A stretch of DNA of 64,000 bases, taken from Membranipora membranacea (lineage: Eukaryota; Bryozoa; Gymnolaemata; Cheilostomatida; Membraniporidae). The notes beneath the pieces are model-generated. The model saw nothing but the letters and a program-made list of their open reading frames with translations. It searched no databases and was not told the origin of the DNA. Every line of letters starts with the position of its first letter. Within the stretch, counting starts at the first letter, position 1. Of this stretch, positions 33,522 to 46,173 are shown piece after piece. Where the stretch lies: assembly GCA_914767715.1 (NCBI GenBank), contig OU612067.1, forward strand, positions 15,567,001 to 15,631,000. The letters run 5' to 3'. The position numbers and the translations under genes are program-made.

Positions 33522-35420
33522 CAAATTAGAAGTTAGGTTTCCTTGCACTGAATTGCTATTGCTTGAATTGCTAAATCTCAGCCTACCTTGACATGGATAA
33601 ATTCCAATGAGTAGAGAACCCCTAACTCTAAGGAATATTGGGCATACACCCATACAAGCATACTGGGTGACAAGCTCAGACTAAACCTACAAAAAACTGT
33701 GCTAACTAAGAAATTGTTTCAAAATTAAAATAATAAAATGGAGCAAAAACTTACTGTATTCGGGATCAGTCAGTACAGCATAGGCCCATTGCAGTTTGCA
33801 AAAGTTAACCAGGCAAGTGGTCCAGTGGTTGAGGCCTTCCCTGGAACTGTAGCAAATTGCAGCTGATTATTATTAAATTAAGTAAATTGATTGATTGTTG
33901 TGCAGCCGTTCGTCCCGCTATTATTATAATTTGGGGCCCTGCTAGCCAGCCCAACGTGTTGGCTCTGATCGGAGGGTGGGGAGAAGAATAGCCTATGCCA
34001 GGATATTAATGGTACTTTCAGGAAAGTACCTTCGATCTAGACATTGCCTAACTTTTTGATAAATGGAATCCAGTTCTGTACGTTCCGTAGCCATGATGAG
34101 AACGCTATGAGTGTATGCTATGCACTCAATGTTTATCTTTTGTATTAAGGCCAGCTCCTTTGTTTAAATAGATGCACTCAAGTGAATCATAGTATTACTT
34201 TGGGCCAATTCCACTCATGCTTTATAAGACTGATACAGCCGCTATTATTGGCTAATCTTTTATTTGATTAGATTGTGTGCGCTCCTATTGTTCCCCCAGT
34301 ATATAAGGAGCATACTGGGCCTTGATTAAGTAGAACTCTCTAGCTTCTCACTCTTACACTACAATACAAGGATTACTGAATAATAAACTCACTTATTATT
34401 GGAACAAGGAACAAGGATTAATAAACAAGGTTCTCTAAACAGTTTATGAAACAAGGCAATATAAACCAGGATTGATAAACAAGGTTCTCTAACCAGTTTA
34501 TAAAACCAGGCAATATAAGCAAGGATTAATAGCTAGAGTTGGAAAGATATCTACTTAGTATTTCTATAGTATAATCTCCTGGTTACAAGATTAAACCCTT
34601 GAGCTAGCAAATTATAGTTGCCTAGATTACAAGAAGTAGATGACCATTCAAAACCATCAAGCAAGCTAAAATCTATACAATTTGCAATTACTGGTCTCAC
34701 ACCATTGATATTCAATCTTCTGGCAGCGATCCCAGTTTATGTGACATGCCAGACCATCTGGTAGTTTATCACAGCCAGACTTTTGAGAAACCCATAGTTA
34801 GTAGAGGTTTTTTTTAATAGCCCATTTTGTGTTTTAAGGCTTATTTTAGGTGCTTACTCAAATACAACACTTTTGTGTTGTGAGGCGTGTCTCAGATGCT
34901 TCCTTTATTGGACATGACTCATGCAGCCACTTAGTCAGCACCAAGATCAATGCAGTACAGGCCTTAAGTGACGTTAGCCATTTCTCGTACAGCACCTGCC
35001 ACACGTCCCACCACACCCATCGAAAGAGATGGTTTTTACTGCCCTCGTAACTAGAACACCATTATTTATACCTCTGGGTTTGGGAAGTTTTAGGAGAAAG
35101 ATGAACCTTAAAAATGTGAATGTGCAATTATTCCGTGCAAGGATTATTTGATCAATCAACTAGTTGTTAACTGCTTTGACAAGTCTTGAGAGTTGCAAGA
35201 GGACATGTGTAAAACAATCAGATACACACCGCCAGCAGGCAGCTTTAGACATATTATGTCCCAAACTTTCTGCTGTTATTTAGGTTGTTGTAGGCTACAA
35301 TAGTTTTAATTATTCTTTACTGATTACTTTGCCCTAGGTTCTCTGTGTAATAATGCTGGTTTGTTCTTTCTTTTTTAGTCAACCTGTGAAGCAGCTTTGG
35401 GTCCTTCATACTTTGAGGTT
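33522..35420. other. Gene X / NAGLU intergenic region with possible solo LTR
   Basis: No coding exon was found. An A-box-like TGGTCCAGTGGTTGAG at about 33812 may be a SINE fragment. An LTR-like run contains a TATA box (AGTATATAAGG at about 34308), AATAAA at about 34382, a duplicated AACAAGGTTCTCTAAaCAGTT block (34430-34505) and a primer-site-like TGGCAGCGATCCC at 34721. The order matches an LTR followed by a primer-binding site, but neither end of the LTR is defined. TTTTTTAG at 35381-35388 may be an acceptor for a NAGLU 5'-UTR exon. Confidence 0.35.
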
Positions 35421-35469
35421 ATGAGTCTGATCCCCTTTATTATTCTGCTTTTGCATCTACCAGCCGGTA

Positions 35470-35810
35470 AGAATCCTTCTTCACCATGTGCTGAGCAGTT
35501 CTGCAGCATGAGGAGTCATCGGTGTTTTCTGTTTTTTTTTGCCATTCTTTCCTTCCTTTTTTTTGTCTGCTTTCTCCTTCTATTCTGGAATCGCACTCTG
35601 AATCTCTTCACTGAGCTAATCTCCAAGGGCTCTGACATCCCTAACTGTTTCTATTGCAGTATGCAATCTTAAACTCTGCACACAGGCCCTTGCTGACCGG
35701 GTATGGCTTTCAGCGGTTGATCTTTCTTCACCATGTACTGAGCAGTTCTGGACCGTGAGAAGTCTTTGGCTGTTTCTGTTTTTTTTCCTTTCCCTCTTCA
35801 CATAATCATT
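35470..35810. repeat. Imperfect direct repeat in NAGLU intron 1
   Basis: TTCTTCACCATGTgCTGAGC with AGTTCTG..C.TGAG.AGTC and a following pyrimidine-rich run occurs at about 35478 and again at about 35727. It is probably part of the adjacent retroelement. Confidence 0.5.
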
Positions 35811-35999
35811 TTTGCCTCATCGTTTATTACACTCTGAATCATGGCTCATTTGCCATTGTCTCAGATGCATCGCAGTTGTCATTTACCATCTAAGCTTCTT
35901 ATCCATGTACCTGGTTCTCTTTCAACTCAAACCTTTTATAATCAGCTGATGTATGATAAACTGAGAAGGATTAGCCTATACATGGTATGATATGTTCAC

Positions 36000-38600
36000 C
36001 TAGTTCACTTCTCATCGCCATGTCCTGATTGGGTGGCAGGTTTTTGCCTCACTCCCAGTGCCATCAAATTTCTCCACCTTATTCGATCACTCGTATCACT
36101 TCGTTCTAGATATAGCCCGTCGGCATTGATTGTGTCACTCCAGCGCTGTTTTGGCCATCCACGCCCCCTGCTTCCATCCACCCTCATCTTGTACACTGTC
36201 CTGATAGCTTCATCTCTATCACGTCGACAAACATGACTACCATTCTACCCTCGTTTTCCTCATCACGCCCCTGATTGGCATTATAATTGCTTTGGCTGTT
36301 ATGTCTTCATTCCTTCTATGTTCCTCTAAGATTATCCCATGCAGTACCTTAGCATTGGCATCTCACAAGAGCTCACCCTGTTTATAAGGGTTCCTGTTAC
36401 AGGCCAGGTCTCATTCCCATACGTCAGGGCTAGTTGTATAGCAGTCTTGTAGATGAGGACTTTCACGTGAGCAGGCATCTTCCTCTCGCAGAATACTCCA
36501 CTCAGCTCCTGCCATTTGTTCCATGCCTTTGAAATACGTAACACAATCTCCTTACCGCACCCTTCTTCCTGGTGGATAGTGGTGCCCAGGTACTTAAACT
36601 GCGTGCGTCTAGGTAGGATTTTCTTCTCTTCTGAGTTATACTTCCTCATCAAGATGTTGCCATACATGATGATGTGTTTATTTGTCTCATCAATTAGAGA
36701 AATAAAATGCTTCATGTGAGTGCTCTCTTGTTAAAAGTATGGACGGTAAAAATAAATGGATAAAAATTCATATAAAAAGTTTACTTTTTTGAAAAAACGC
36801 TATTTAGATAGTGAACACAGTTAGCTCTAAAACAAAGTTTGCGAAGGTTTACTCTGTACCGGATGGTGGAATATCGGCCTGATGGGCATTGAGTAAATGT
36901 CAACATGGGAGTTTGTTCGGTTGCCACCATGCGAAGACTCTTTGTAGCGAGTTTGTTGTGGTAGAGATCGGCTACTGCGGTGAAGGTGATATCTCCTGCG
37001 AGGCGACCGGCTGAGCGCACCACTCGCTGTAGATGTTTTGTAGAGTCTGCACTAAGATGAGAATATATCACTACTAGATGATAGAGTAGGATGCTTTCGA
37101 TGAAGGATTTGTAGCATGATGTAATCAATCTGGTATCTGGTGGTGGTGGCAACTGTCTTTTACCCGCTTAACCTTAGTCCCACACTACTTCCAATCCTCT
37201 TTCCAGATGTTCACGGCTGCTATCACAGAGTACCAAGTCATCCGCAATTAACACGGTGTATCTTCACCAATGCTCTCAACAGTAATCACATCCATAATGA
37301 TGATAAAGAGCAAAGGACATGATGCAGATCCTTGATGTAATCTGACCTTCATTTTTCTGGTTTCTATGCTCCCAGTGACTTATGTCGAGCAGTCCACATA
37401 CATGTCTTGCATGGTCTTGATGTATCCTTCAGGCACACATCTCCTCCTGAGGCAGTACCAGTTTAAATCACTTGGGATGCTGTCATAGGTGTCAAGGTAT
37501 ACAAACACCATATGCAGGTCTCGATCAAATACTCTGAATCACTGTTGTGGTATACATGGCAGAACATTGGCTCAGTGGCGGTAACAAGCGATCTTAGTTA
37601 TGCTTCAATCACTTGTTCTAAAAGCTTGGGACAGTGGCTGGGGAGTTTGTTACCCACACATCAAAGGGTCTCCTTTCTGTTTGATTATTGGTGTTATGAC
37701 ACTTCTCCCCCATTCCTGGGGTATGCCATCTGTCATTTTCTCTCTCAGACATAATGTAATCCAGTTAATCCCCCTCTCTCCAAGCAGCTTAATTAGGTCA
37801 ATGGGAAGTTCATCATGTCCTGTCAACTTGTTGTCCTCCTTTCTCTCCAGCTGGTACACAACTTCTGTGGTTTCAAGGTCCTGGACCGGGTCTTCAGTTG
37901 GTTGTTTTCAGTATTCGAGATGGGGGTTGAAATAGTTCCTCCACCTCTCCTTTGTTTCACTGTCTAGTTTTAGCCAGACGGTGGATCATCATCATTGGAC
38001 CATTTTCAGCCAAATCTTTGTAAAGCTTCTCTTTTGTAGCGTCACCTGCCACCCCCCACGCCTTACATGTCTTGTTACAATTTGTGTAGAACTCTCCATT
38101 TTCCTCAGTACCAGATAACCTTTACTCTTTCCACACCTGTTTCTTCTCCTCAACAGCAGTGACAATCACCATGGGGAATGTCTCCCCCAGCAACACCTCT
38201 CACTATCTTTAATGTCTTTACACTTCTCTGACAGTCCCTATACTAGTTCTTCTCCTTCTTTCTGTAGTTTTCAGCAGCTCATTTGTTGTTGAGCTGCTAC
38301 ACTTTCACATGGTGTGACTTTGCAATCCCTAATTTTTGAAAGTCTTTCCTTCCTCACAGTGATGTAGTCTATTATTGTCTGGTTCTGCCCATTCTTGAAG
38401 GTGTTTGTCTGGGCGTCACTTTTAGTAAAGAACATGTTGACCAGAGCTAAATCACACTCTCTGAGAATATCCAGAATCGTTTCTCCATCTGCGTTGATGT
38501 TTCAATGGCATTTTATGCCGTGCCACCTGGTGAATCCTCCTGTTGAACCCATACATGCAAAACAAGGGACAACCAACTCATACTGACATGTCAGGCTTGC
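36000..38600 (-). pseudogene. Degraded RTE/craniofacial-development-protein-2-like LINE in NAGLU intron 1
   Basis: Reading the minus strand from right to left: endonuclease end (LRECDLALVNMFFTKSDAQT, then QTIIDYITVRK, about 38330-38480), RT start (GHDELPIDLIKLLGERGINW, then WGRSVITPIIKQKGD, 37650-37859), RT core (RLHQGSASCPLLFIIIMDV, about 37260-37350), thumb (FKYLGTTIHQEEGCGKEIVL, 36332-36715) and the basic tail motif GSRGRGWPKQRWSDTI (36005-36196). Many stops and frameshifts and no intact YADD box. This domain order matches the LINE ORF2s commonly mis-annotated as craniofacial development protein 2-like. It is interrupted by another LINE fragment at 36781-37152. Confidence 0.75.
36781..37152 (-). 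pseudogene. LINE ORF2 C-terminal fragment (L2/CR1-like) nested in another LINE
   Basis: An open frame of 123 codons: SCYKSFIESILLYHLVVIYS, then HLQRVVRSAGRLAGDITFTA, then DLYHNKLATKSLRMV, ending near LNSVFSKK. This is the standard C-terminus of L2/CR1-type ORF2 proteins. Sequence on both sides belongs to the RTE-like element, so this is a nested, 5'-truncated insertion. Confidence 0.75.
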
Positions 38601-38724
38601 TGCTTTAAATGCTTGATGCAACTAGAACAACAAAACTCCCAACTCTGACCTCTGCTGCCCTTGGCTGTTCTACTGCTTTGAGAGGTACCGTTGCCGTCTT
38701 CCTTCCAACCCTTCACAAAGATCC

Positions 38725-39060
38725 CTCATCCTAGGCTCAGTTTGACAACCAATATCCATCACAGTTTCCACAGCTTCATCTCCAGCGCTGCCAAAAAGGC
38801 AGGTTTCCTCAACAGTCCTCAACAATCAGATGATATTGAGACCAATACTGATAATGGTCGAGTTGTCTTCCTCATCAAAAATCATGAATCTCTTCCTTCT
38901 GTCCTTCTACAAAAGTCGCTTTTCCTCGGCTCAGTTTTCCAACCAAACTGACCGCCAATCTCTCCCATATCGATTCCCAAAGCCTCATCTCCAACCCTGT
39001 CAACAGGCAGGTTTTCTGATGACAGTCTACAACAGTCACATGGTACTGAGAGCAATACCT
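38725..39060. repeat. Imperfect tandem duplication (~200-bp unit)
   Basis: Two copies share CTaGGCTCAGTTTgaCAACCAA, CACAGcTTCATCTCCAgCgCTG, AGGCAGGTTTcCT and a following GATATTGAGAgCAATACTGA-like end. They flank the 5' side of the RTE-like LINE and are probably part of it. Confidence 0.5.
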
Positions 39061-41056
39061 GACCCGGTGACAAGTACTCATGCTAATTTTAAGACCTATC
39101 ATCAGCCAACAACATACAACCAACCAACTCAACTAGATGACCGGTATTGATAACTACATCTAAGATATATGGAAGTAGAAATCTTCTTAACTTTCACACA
39201 TAGACCAAGGCAAGTTTGGAAAAATCTCCCAATCTCTTCATTCTCCACAACATTTCTGCTATTGCAAATCTACTGTCCTCTCATCTACCGGGTTCCTAAA
39301 GTTAGTACCACCATGTACGATCAGATATTTTTTTTTTCCAATATTTAGAGAGATATATAGAAAAATGCAAAAAATAATAATCTAACTGTAATTATTTTGT
39401 AGGTTATGGCTCCATAGGCCACATAGTATCGGACTCTACTAGTAAAACCCAACAGAAAGCGGTGGAAGGTCTCATCTCTAGGCTCTTACCTTCAAGAAGT
39501 GATGAGTTCAGGATATTTATAAATAGCAGCATCGGCCCTGAGGGCCGGGACACGTTTGAGGTGAGGTAGTTATGGCTGCCAATGATTAATTTTAACTCAA
39601 AAGAGAGGTTGAATACTTGTGTCGAGTATATTGTATGTGTAAACTTTATTTATGTAATGTCCTCAACACAAGCTTATGATAATACATCCATAGCAGCAAT
39701 TAATCATTCGATTTTTTGACTTGGTTATTAGTTTCGGATGTGCTCATATAATCATTTTACCTGGACTCGCAGATGATGAAGTCTTGAAGTTAACGGGCCA
39801 TAAGTTTGGCTATTTCAAGTTTGTGCAAATTTTTTGAATTTTTCGGTCTGCCAATATTTTTCTCCACAAAGGTACAATGAGCTAAAATTGCTCAAAAATA
39901 TGAGCTCATATTTAGTGCTAAACAATATAGCATCTCGACTGCTAACTTTACTTGGTTATGAATATCTCTGATTTACAGCTCAGTACCCTGACAGATGGGA
40001 CTCTTCAGATCACTGGTAGCTCAGGTGTGGCCGCAGCGCTGGGATTAAATGTCTATCTGAAGGAGTACGCTAACTGTCAAGTAGCCTAAAGTGGTAGACA
40101 GCTCAATGTTCCTCAACCTCTACCTAAAATCCCCGGAGGTTCTCATAAACAGTCTACCAATGACAGGTACTGAAGTGGAGCAGCGGTTCGGTTATCCGTA
40201 TATGCTTGTATGCACTGATATATATTCATGAATTAGGGTACATATCTGACCCTGAATAAGAGTATGGCAATTTATGTACGGTTGCTGGAAACATTTCTCA
40301 TCTTTGATTGGTCCATAAGTTCAGTAATGCTACAGCCGACCTCTTGTTAACTTTTGTCAATTAGCATGTCTGAGTTTTTAAAGCTGGTTACTGGGACTTC
40401 AGTCAATGCAAAACGTTAAAGTTCAAGCTTCAAGTTCAAGTTAGATCCAATTACTGACACAAACTTATATACTGATGTAATTTCTCCACAAACAGCCATG
40501 CTATGCATGTGTTTTACCACCAATCCATGAATCCATATCAATGATTGTATGAAATATTAATTGACTATAATGGTCTCTATGAGGACTTTTCCAACCCTTG
40601 TACTGATAATTGGACACATTTGTTATGATTAGAGATAATTATCAATGTCCTTCAAATATCATATTAAGGTTTCACTAATACCTCATTTGTTGCTACATAC
40701 ACAATCACACTTGTTATTTGGAAATTGTATTTGTTCATGTTTGTTAGCGCTATGACAACAGAATGTTTCTGATATTCACAGGTTCCACTACAATGCTAAC
40801 GTGTGCACATTTGGTTATACTTATGTCTGGTGGAACTGGACAAGATGGGAACAGGAGATTGACTGGATGGCTCTGAATGGTGTTAATCTTCTTCTTGCTT
40901 TCACTGGCCAAGAAGCTATAACCCAACGAGTAAGCTGTTTGTTGCTGACATAGGATTTTACAATATTCTCAACAGTTACTACTATATTCTTTTTTTTTAT
41001 AATTCACAGATGTAAACTCGTTATAGACTACTCAAAGACCAATTTTACTCATATTT

Positions 41057-41138
41057 CCGGCATTATAATGTCACTATGAACAGGAAGTGCTTGTTTTTTG
41101 TATTGCACATCATGTCCATAGTGACATAATAATGCAGG
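41057..41138. mobile_element. Small inverted-repeat element in NAGLU intron 4
   Basis: Arms CCGGCATTATAATGTCACTA (41057 on) and the complement of TGTCCATAGTGACATAATAA (41113 on) pair over about 26 bp with few mismatches around a ~30-bp loop. MITE-like. Confidence 0.6.
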
Positions 41139-41959
41139 GAAGCACTCTTTCCACCAACAATAATTCAGGCCAGGAAGAGCATTGAAATTTTCTACCATGC
41201 AAATCTGACACAAACCATTATCATTATCATGACTATAACATGTATAGTTCTTTGGGTAGTCTTCGAGTCATCGATCCTTTCAAGGTTGGCAATTTTGATC
41301 TCCGAATATTTACATAGTGAGGCTAGAAGTGTGATGTTTTATATTACTCTTTTAGGTATTCAGTCAGCTCGGTGTTAATAGCGGTGACTTACTGGAGAAC
41401 TGGTTTACAGGTCCTGCTTTCCTACCCTGGTTTAGAATGGGTAATCTTATTAAATGGGGAGGTCCTCTCAGTCAACAATACATCAATAATCAGGTATGAT
41501 TTTAGCCCATGCAGAATTTGCAGCGATATAACTTATTTGGATTACATAATTATGATAGTTGTAACTTATTTAGTTTTGTGTTGAAAAGTAGGGAATAATC
41601 TCCCCTGAACTAACGCAAAGTATGATTCTAGCACTATAAATGTAACCAGATTTTCTAGGCATATCTTTCATAGAAGACTATGAATACATTGGATTGGATT
41701 TTATATTCCAAATCTTATTTCTGTTGCAGGTCAAACTCCAACATCAGATATTAGACAGAATGAGATCATATGGGCGAATGCTTCCGGTCAGACCCGCATT
41801 AGCTGGTCATGTGCCTGCTGCTATAAAAAGGTATAATAATGTGTTTTTTCTAAGGTGAAGCCTCGTTAGATGGTTATGTAAGCTCCAACATCACTTATAC
41901 ATGTACGATGTGTTATAGGGTGCAGTTGAACAACTCCGCCAAGTGAATAGCAGGCTTGC

Positions 41960-42060
41960 TAATGGTGCAATTAGTCTGTTTACCTGCTATTCACTGCCAG
42001 ACTATTTATGCTACGGAGTTATATTATGTTTGAGTCCCAACAGGGGACTGTTCCAGGACA
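41960..42060 (+). mobile_element. Diverged SINE S1 copy with adjoining hairpin
   Basis: The plus strand resembles the complement of the SINE at 32385-32505: CTGCTATTCACTG core, B-box-like TTTGAGTCCC, then CAGGGGACTGTTCCAGGACA. Immediately upstream AGTGAATAGCAGG (from 41943) forms an inverted repeat with CCTGCTATTCACT, so a second, opposite fragment is present. Confidence 0.5.
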
Positions 42061-42157
42061 CAGCAAACTCAGGTGTAAATACTTCCAATGATTGGTCATT
42101 GACTATGAAAGCCATTTTATGAATGGACATGGGCATGACAAACGTTAAACTACTGCT

Positions 42158-42500
42158 GCCACTCAGGCAAATGTTTGCTTATTGAATTCTGTATAGCTCA
42201 ATGATGAGGTTTAAATCTCGAAATTGTCACCTTATGTGAAAATGATTTGCACCAACTGATCTTGAAAACGAGGGTCTGAAAGTAATGCACTGGGTGATGG
42301 CGTCACTACTGTCAACTATTAAGAGGGGGGGGGGGGTAACCACGTAAGGTAGATAATTAATTTCATACCCTTATTTTGACGATCAGTTTGTGCAAATCAT
42401 TTGCCCATTAGGTGACAAGGCTGAGATAGCGGCCTCACATCATGAGTGTTGAGCTATACAGAATTCAATAAGCATACATCTGTTTACCTGTGTGGCAGTG
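42158..42500. mobile_element. Foldback element with ~105-bp inverted arms (family M2)
   Basis: The left arm (about 42158-42262) contains GCTTATTGAATTCTGTATAG then CTCA and AATGATTTGCACCAACTGAT; the right arm (about 42381-42500) carries the complements in reverse order. The loop includes a G12 run at 42325-42336. It lies in NAGLU intron 6. Confidence 0.7.
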
Positions 42501-42735
42501 GTTTAAAGAAATGATAGAGTGTGTTGAAAACTAGATTAACGTCTCTTTAGTTTTGTCCCACCATTTTTATGACAGACTAAATAATTTGTATTTTTTGTAT
42601 TGTAGACTCTAGCCTTTAGCTGATATTACCAAGCTAAGCCTGTGGTCGCATCTTAACTCGACATACAGCGGGACGTACTACTTAAACCCTACTGATCCTC
42701 TATACAGGAAAATCGGCCAGCTGTACATTCAGTAT

Positions 42736-43045
42736 GTAAGTTTGTATTATTGTATTATTATAATTGTATTTTTATATTATCGTATTATTATAAGTGTTTT
42801 ATCATATTTTATGTTTTGTTGTATTATTTTAATTTTCTCCTGAAAGTTTGAACAAATTGTCTTGGCGCTGCTGTTTTATATTGATGAGCTCCTCTTTGCA
42901 AGTTGCATTTGCAATTCCTAAGATCATGCGAAGAACTTTTGTGTCAAACCAGTGATAGCTCCACAATGAGCAAAATATATGAAGTGAGCTACATTGTTAG
43001 TTGTCTTCTTATTTTAATTGACACGCTATACCTCTTTTTTTATAG
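42736..43045. other. NAGLU intron 7, where catalytic exons are expected but absent
   Basis: AT-rich (TATTATTG)n-like sequence then featureless DNA. All frames were scanned for the GADTFNEM-type catalytic segment and the following GH89 core; nothing was found. Confidence 0.7.
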
Positions 43046-43275
43046 AATGTATTCATAGCTAGAAATGATCCAAACAGCTCAATGATGGGTACAGGGCTGA
43101 CAATGGAATATCTACTGGTACTATCTATATTGTATATGAGCTCATGAATGAGATGCATTATCGAACACAACCTGTCAATATCGCGAATTGGTAGGTAACT
43201 ATTCAACATTCTTACTGGTGTTTTTCCTATATTAATCAAGAGGGCATAAGGGTGATGACGCTATTTCACATATAT

Positions 43276-43352
43276 CCAGCTTGATTCAGTTTGCCTGATT
43301 TTTGGGGGAGCGATTTCGAATGCAGGCTAACTGGATTGCACTTGATCTAGGT
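43276..43352. mobile_element. MITE M1 fragment
   Basis: Shares GGGGGAGCGATTTCGAATGC then AGGCTAACTGGAT and CTTGATCTAGG with the M1 family; the left arm is short. Confidence 0.45.
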
Positions 43353-44308
43353 GATACAGGGAAATCAGTTGATGTGATTGCTAGTCAGCTGGCGATTGGC
43401 GCATCAAATGATGTGGGTCAAGATCTCGTTGAGAGTCATTTTAGGTGGATTTTTCAGGACTCAAGAACATCTGGGTGAATCCAATTCAGATCCCTTGATA
43501 AATGATTAAAACCATGTCAAGGGAATTCTTCATGTGCTTATGACAGTTCCCTTCTACAATTTGTACTTGAGCAACTTGATTTGGAGCAGTTTGCGTCTCC
43601 CCACATTATCCTCACTCCGTCATTTTTTAGGATCCAAAGCTACAGCACGCGAAGATATGGTTACTCTGATCTTAATCTCACTAAAGTCTGGTATAATCTT
43701 GTGGTAAGTTTATTAATTAAAACACTGATGTATTTTCATTGAATAGGGGCACATATCTGAAACAGACTGTCTTAGATGGACTGCACAAAACTAAATATAG
43801 TATTCTCAAAAAGCAGCTTTTCAAAGATGAAACCTAAACTAACTTTCAAACCATTAGAAATTTCTTATACATGTGACCAAGCCTGTTGGTGGTTGAATAT
43901 GTTGGTCAGTGGGTCACCCTAACGGAATCATGCTTAGCATGTTTTCTCACCTAATGTGACTATTTTGGGACCACTGAATACCAACACTCAAAAGCATGAC
44001 AAATCCGTTCCTCTCTAATTTCACATGTCTTTTTTTAAAGCAACCATGAAACTAAGATTGGGATTATCAAGGCTGCTTCTACAGTCTATCAGCTTCAAAG
44101 CAAATTGACCCTCTTGGACCACCAGAGGCATTTTCACTTACAAACTTATGTCTCGGTTCTTGTGCATTTTCCAGTCCACAGCTTATAGCAGTGTAGATGA
44201 ACGGCAAGAGTTAGTCATCCGCAGACTAACCTTGAACATGAGTGCTACAGCTTTTGTAAGTAACTTACAATGCCTTACTGTGGTCTCCAATCTATCATTT
44301 CTCATTGT

Positions 44309-44418
44309 GCTAGTAGCATTGAGACCAATTGCTTGCATTCAGAGTTGCTCTCTCAACTGGTCAGTAAAAGAGAGCAGCTGTAATGCAGGCAATTGGAATA
44401 AACTTGATCTAGTAGCTA
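44309..44418. mobile_element. Foldback MITE (family M1), copy at 44.3 kb
   Basis: Arms of about 45 bp: GCTAGTAGCATTGAGACCAA then TTGCTTGCATTCAGAGTTGC against the complement of AGAGAGCAGCTGTAATGCAG and onward. The loop is about 16 bp. It lies in NAGLU intron 10. Confidence 0.65.
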
Positions 44419-46031
44419 CTGAGATTTGACGAAACAACTCAAGTTTCTTTTGTGACAGCTGATAAGTTGCTTTACATCACGACCATCAATCAATGTAATA
44501 ACCTTGTCATGTTTAGATTGAGGCCAAAACAACGCGATAGACTTCTATATTGCAGAATAAACTTATCTAAGTCTAATGTGGGTATTTCATATCCTAAATC
44601 TACTGTTGAACCAGAGATAGGATATGATATACCCTCCTGTCTCTGGTATTTATAGTATTAATTTAACGCAATCAATTTACATAGTAATTGTTATAATTTT
44701 ATTATAGCCGCAGTACAAAACAACCTCATTGTCACAGAGTATAATATATCTACAGAAAGCCCTACAGAACACCACACTGATAGCATCAGATCTTCTGAGG
44801 TGAGTGAAGGGATACACAATACAGTAGAGCGGCGGATACTACCTCACAACACACAGGTTTTCAGTTAAAATCCATGAGTTAAGTTCTGTTTTGAAGCCTT
44901 CTCTAGTATTACCTCCTCAAGGCCGGCCACAGCAGCATGAAGCCACCTCTGCGTGTTGATGAGCATTGTTATTATAATACTCCCGTGTGTTTGTACTTCA
45001 CATCGACAGGGACTTCAGACTAATCTGTATCATTCACAGCTGTGTGAAACCGAATCAAGATTTGTCAAACAATATTTTGAGTGCTCATGTGTAGTTCAGG
45101 TTGAAGTTAATGGCATAACATTGTCAATGCTTGATAATAGCACGTTTTTTCCATGATTGGTGGGGGTGCGCGTTAGGTGCCTAGGCTAAATGAACCCTAC
45201 ATTTCTATAAGTTAGTGTGTCGCAAACCAGCTGCTATTTTAACATGTGATCACTCACTACTCACTAGGAGTTGGTATTTATTTTACAGACATTATATAGC
45301 TGATATCTGGAGGGAGATGTTGTATGTGATACTGTGTGACCTCTATAAACAGATACAAACAACGGTCTCAACCTCTAACATCACACAATTTCAGTAAGTG
45401 AACTGATTTTAAATTGGAACTCAATTCTGTTCAGATTTGCTTCTCAAATATTTGGAGTTGCCTCCTCACACTTCATTGTAGAGACAACTCTCAAACTAAC
45501 AGACGATTGTCATAATGCTAGGTTTAAACTCCCTGGAAACCCAGTGAAGGCTTTTATACCCCCTTCCATCAAATGGACAGAGTTATCCCCACTTGAGTAC
45601 GGTTACTGGAACAATGTGCTCACAACACTGGCCTTGCCATACCTGACTGCTATATAAATCAAAATGGCAGAGAGGTTGGGTTATTTTATACATGTCGTGT
45701 GTGCAAACACACTATAGACCTGCAGAATTCCAATCCTGTGCCTTAAACAACCTACCTACCTAGGATGATTGACATGCCAGTTCCCAATTGTACACATGGA
45801 CCTCAAAGATCACAAGTCTGCACCTGTCACCATTCAGACCACTCTTGACTCCTATACCCCTTTATCAGTCAACACTAGATCAATACTGATGAGTTTTTTC
45901 ATTAATGGTTGGCTGCTTTGATGGCCAGTCAGCAGTGATTTTTGATTGTTCCAAGCTGAACTTCCATCTTTGATATGATCTAGCAGACTGTTCCAAACTT
46001 CCTGATTAGATTAGATTAGTTTGATGGAGTT

Positions 46032-46173
46032 TTCTTGATCAAATTTGATCCAATTTGCTAGCCTTGGAGTTTCTTTCCCCTCTACTGACATGCCGAAAGC
46101 CATTTGCCTTCTGCGTGTCAGCAATGGGGGGCAACTCCAATGCTGGCAAAATGGATCAAACTTGATCTAGGAA
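46032..46173. mobile_element. Foldback MITE (family M1), copy at 46.1 kb
   Basis: Arms of about 48 bp: TTCTTGATCAAATTTGATCC then AATTTGCTAGCCTTGGAGTT against the complement of GGGGCAACTCCAATGCTGGC then AAAATGGATCAAACTTGATC. It lies in NAGLU intron 12. A half-arm (TTTTGATCCAATTTACCTGC, about 46857) sits next to the duplication start at 46889. Confidence 0.7.
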
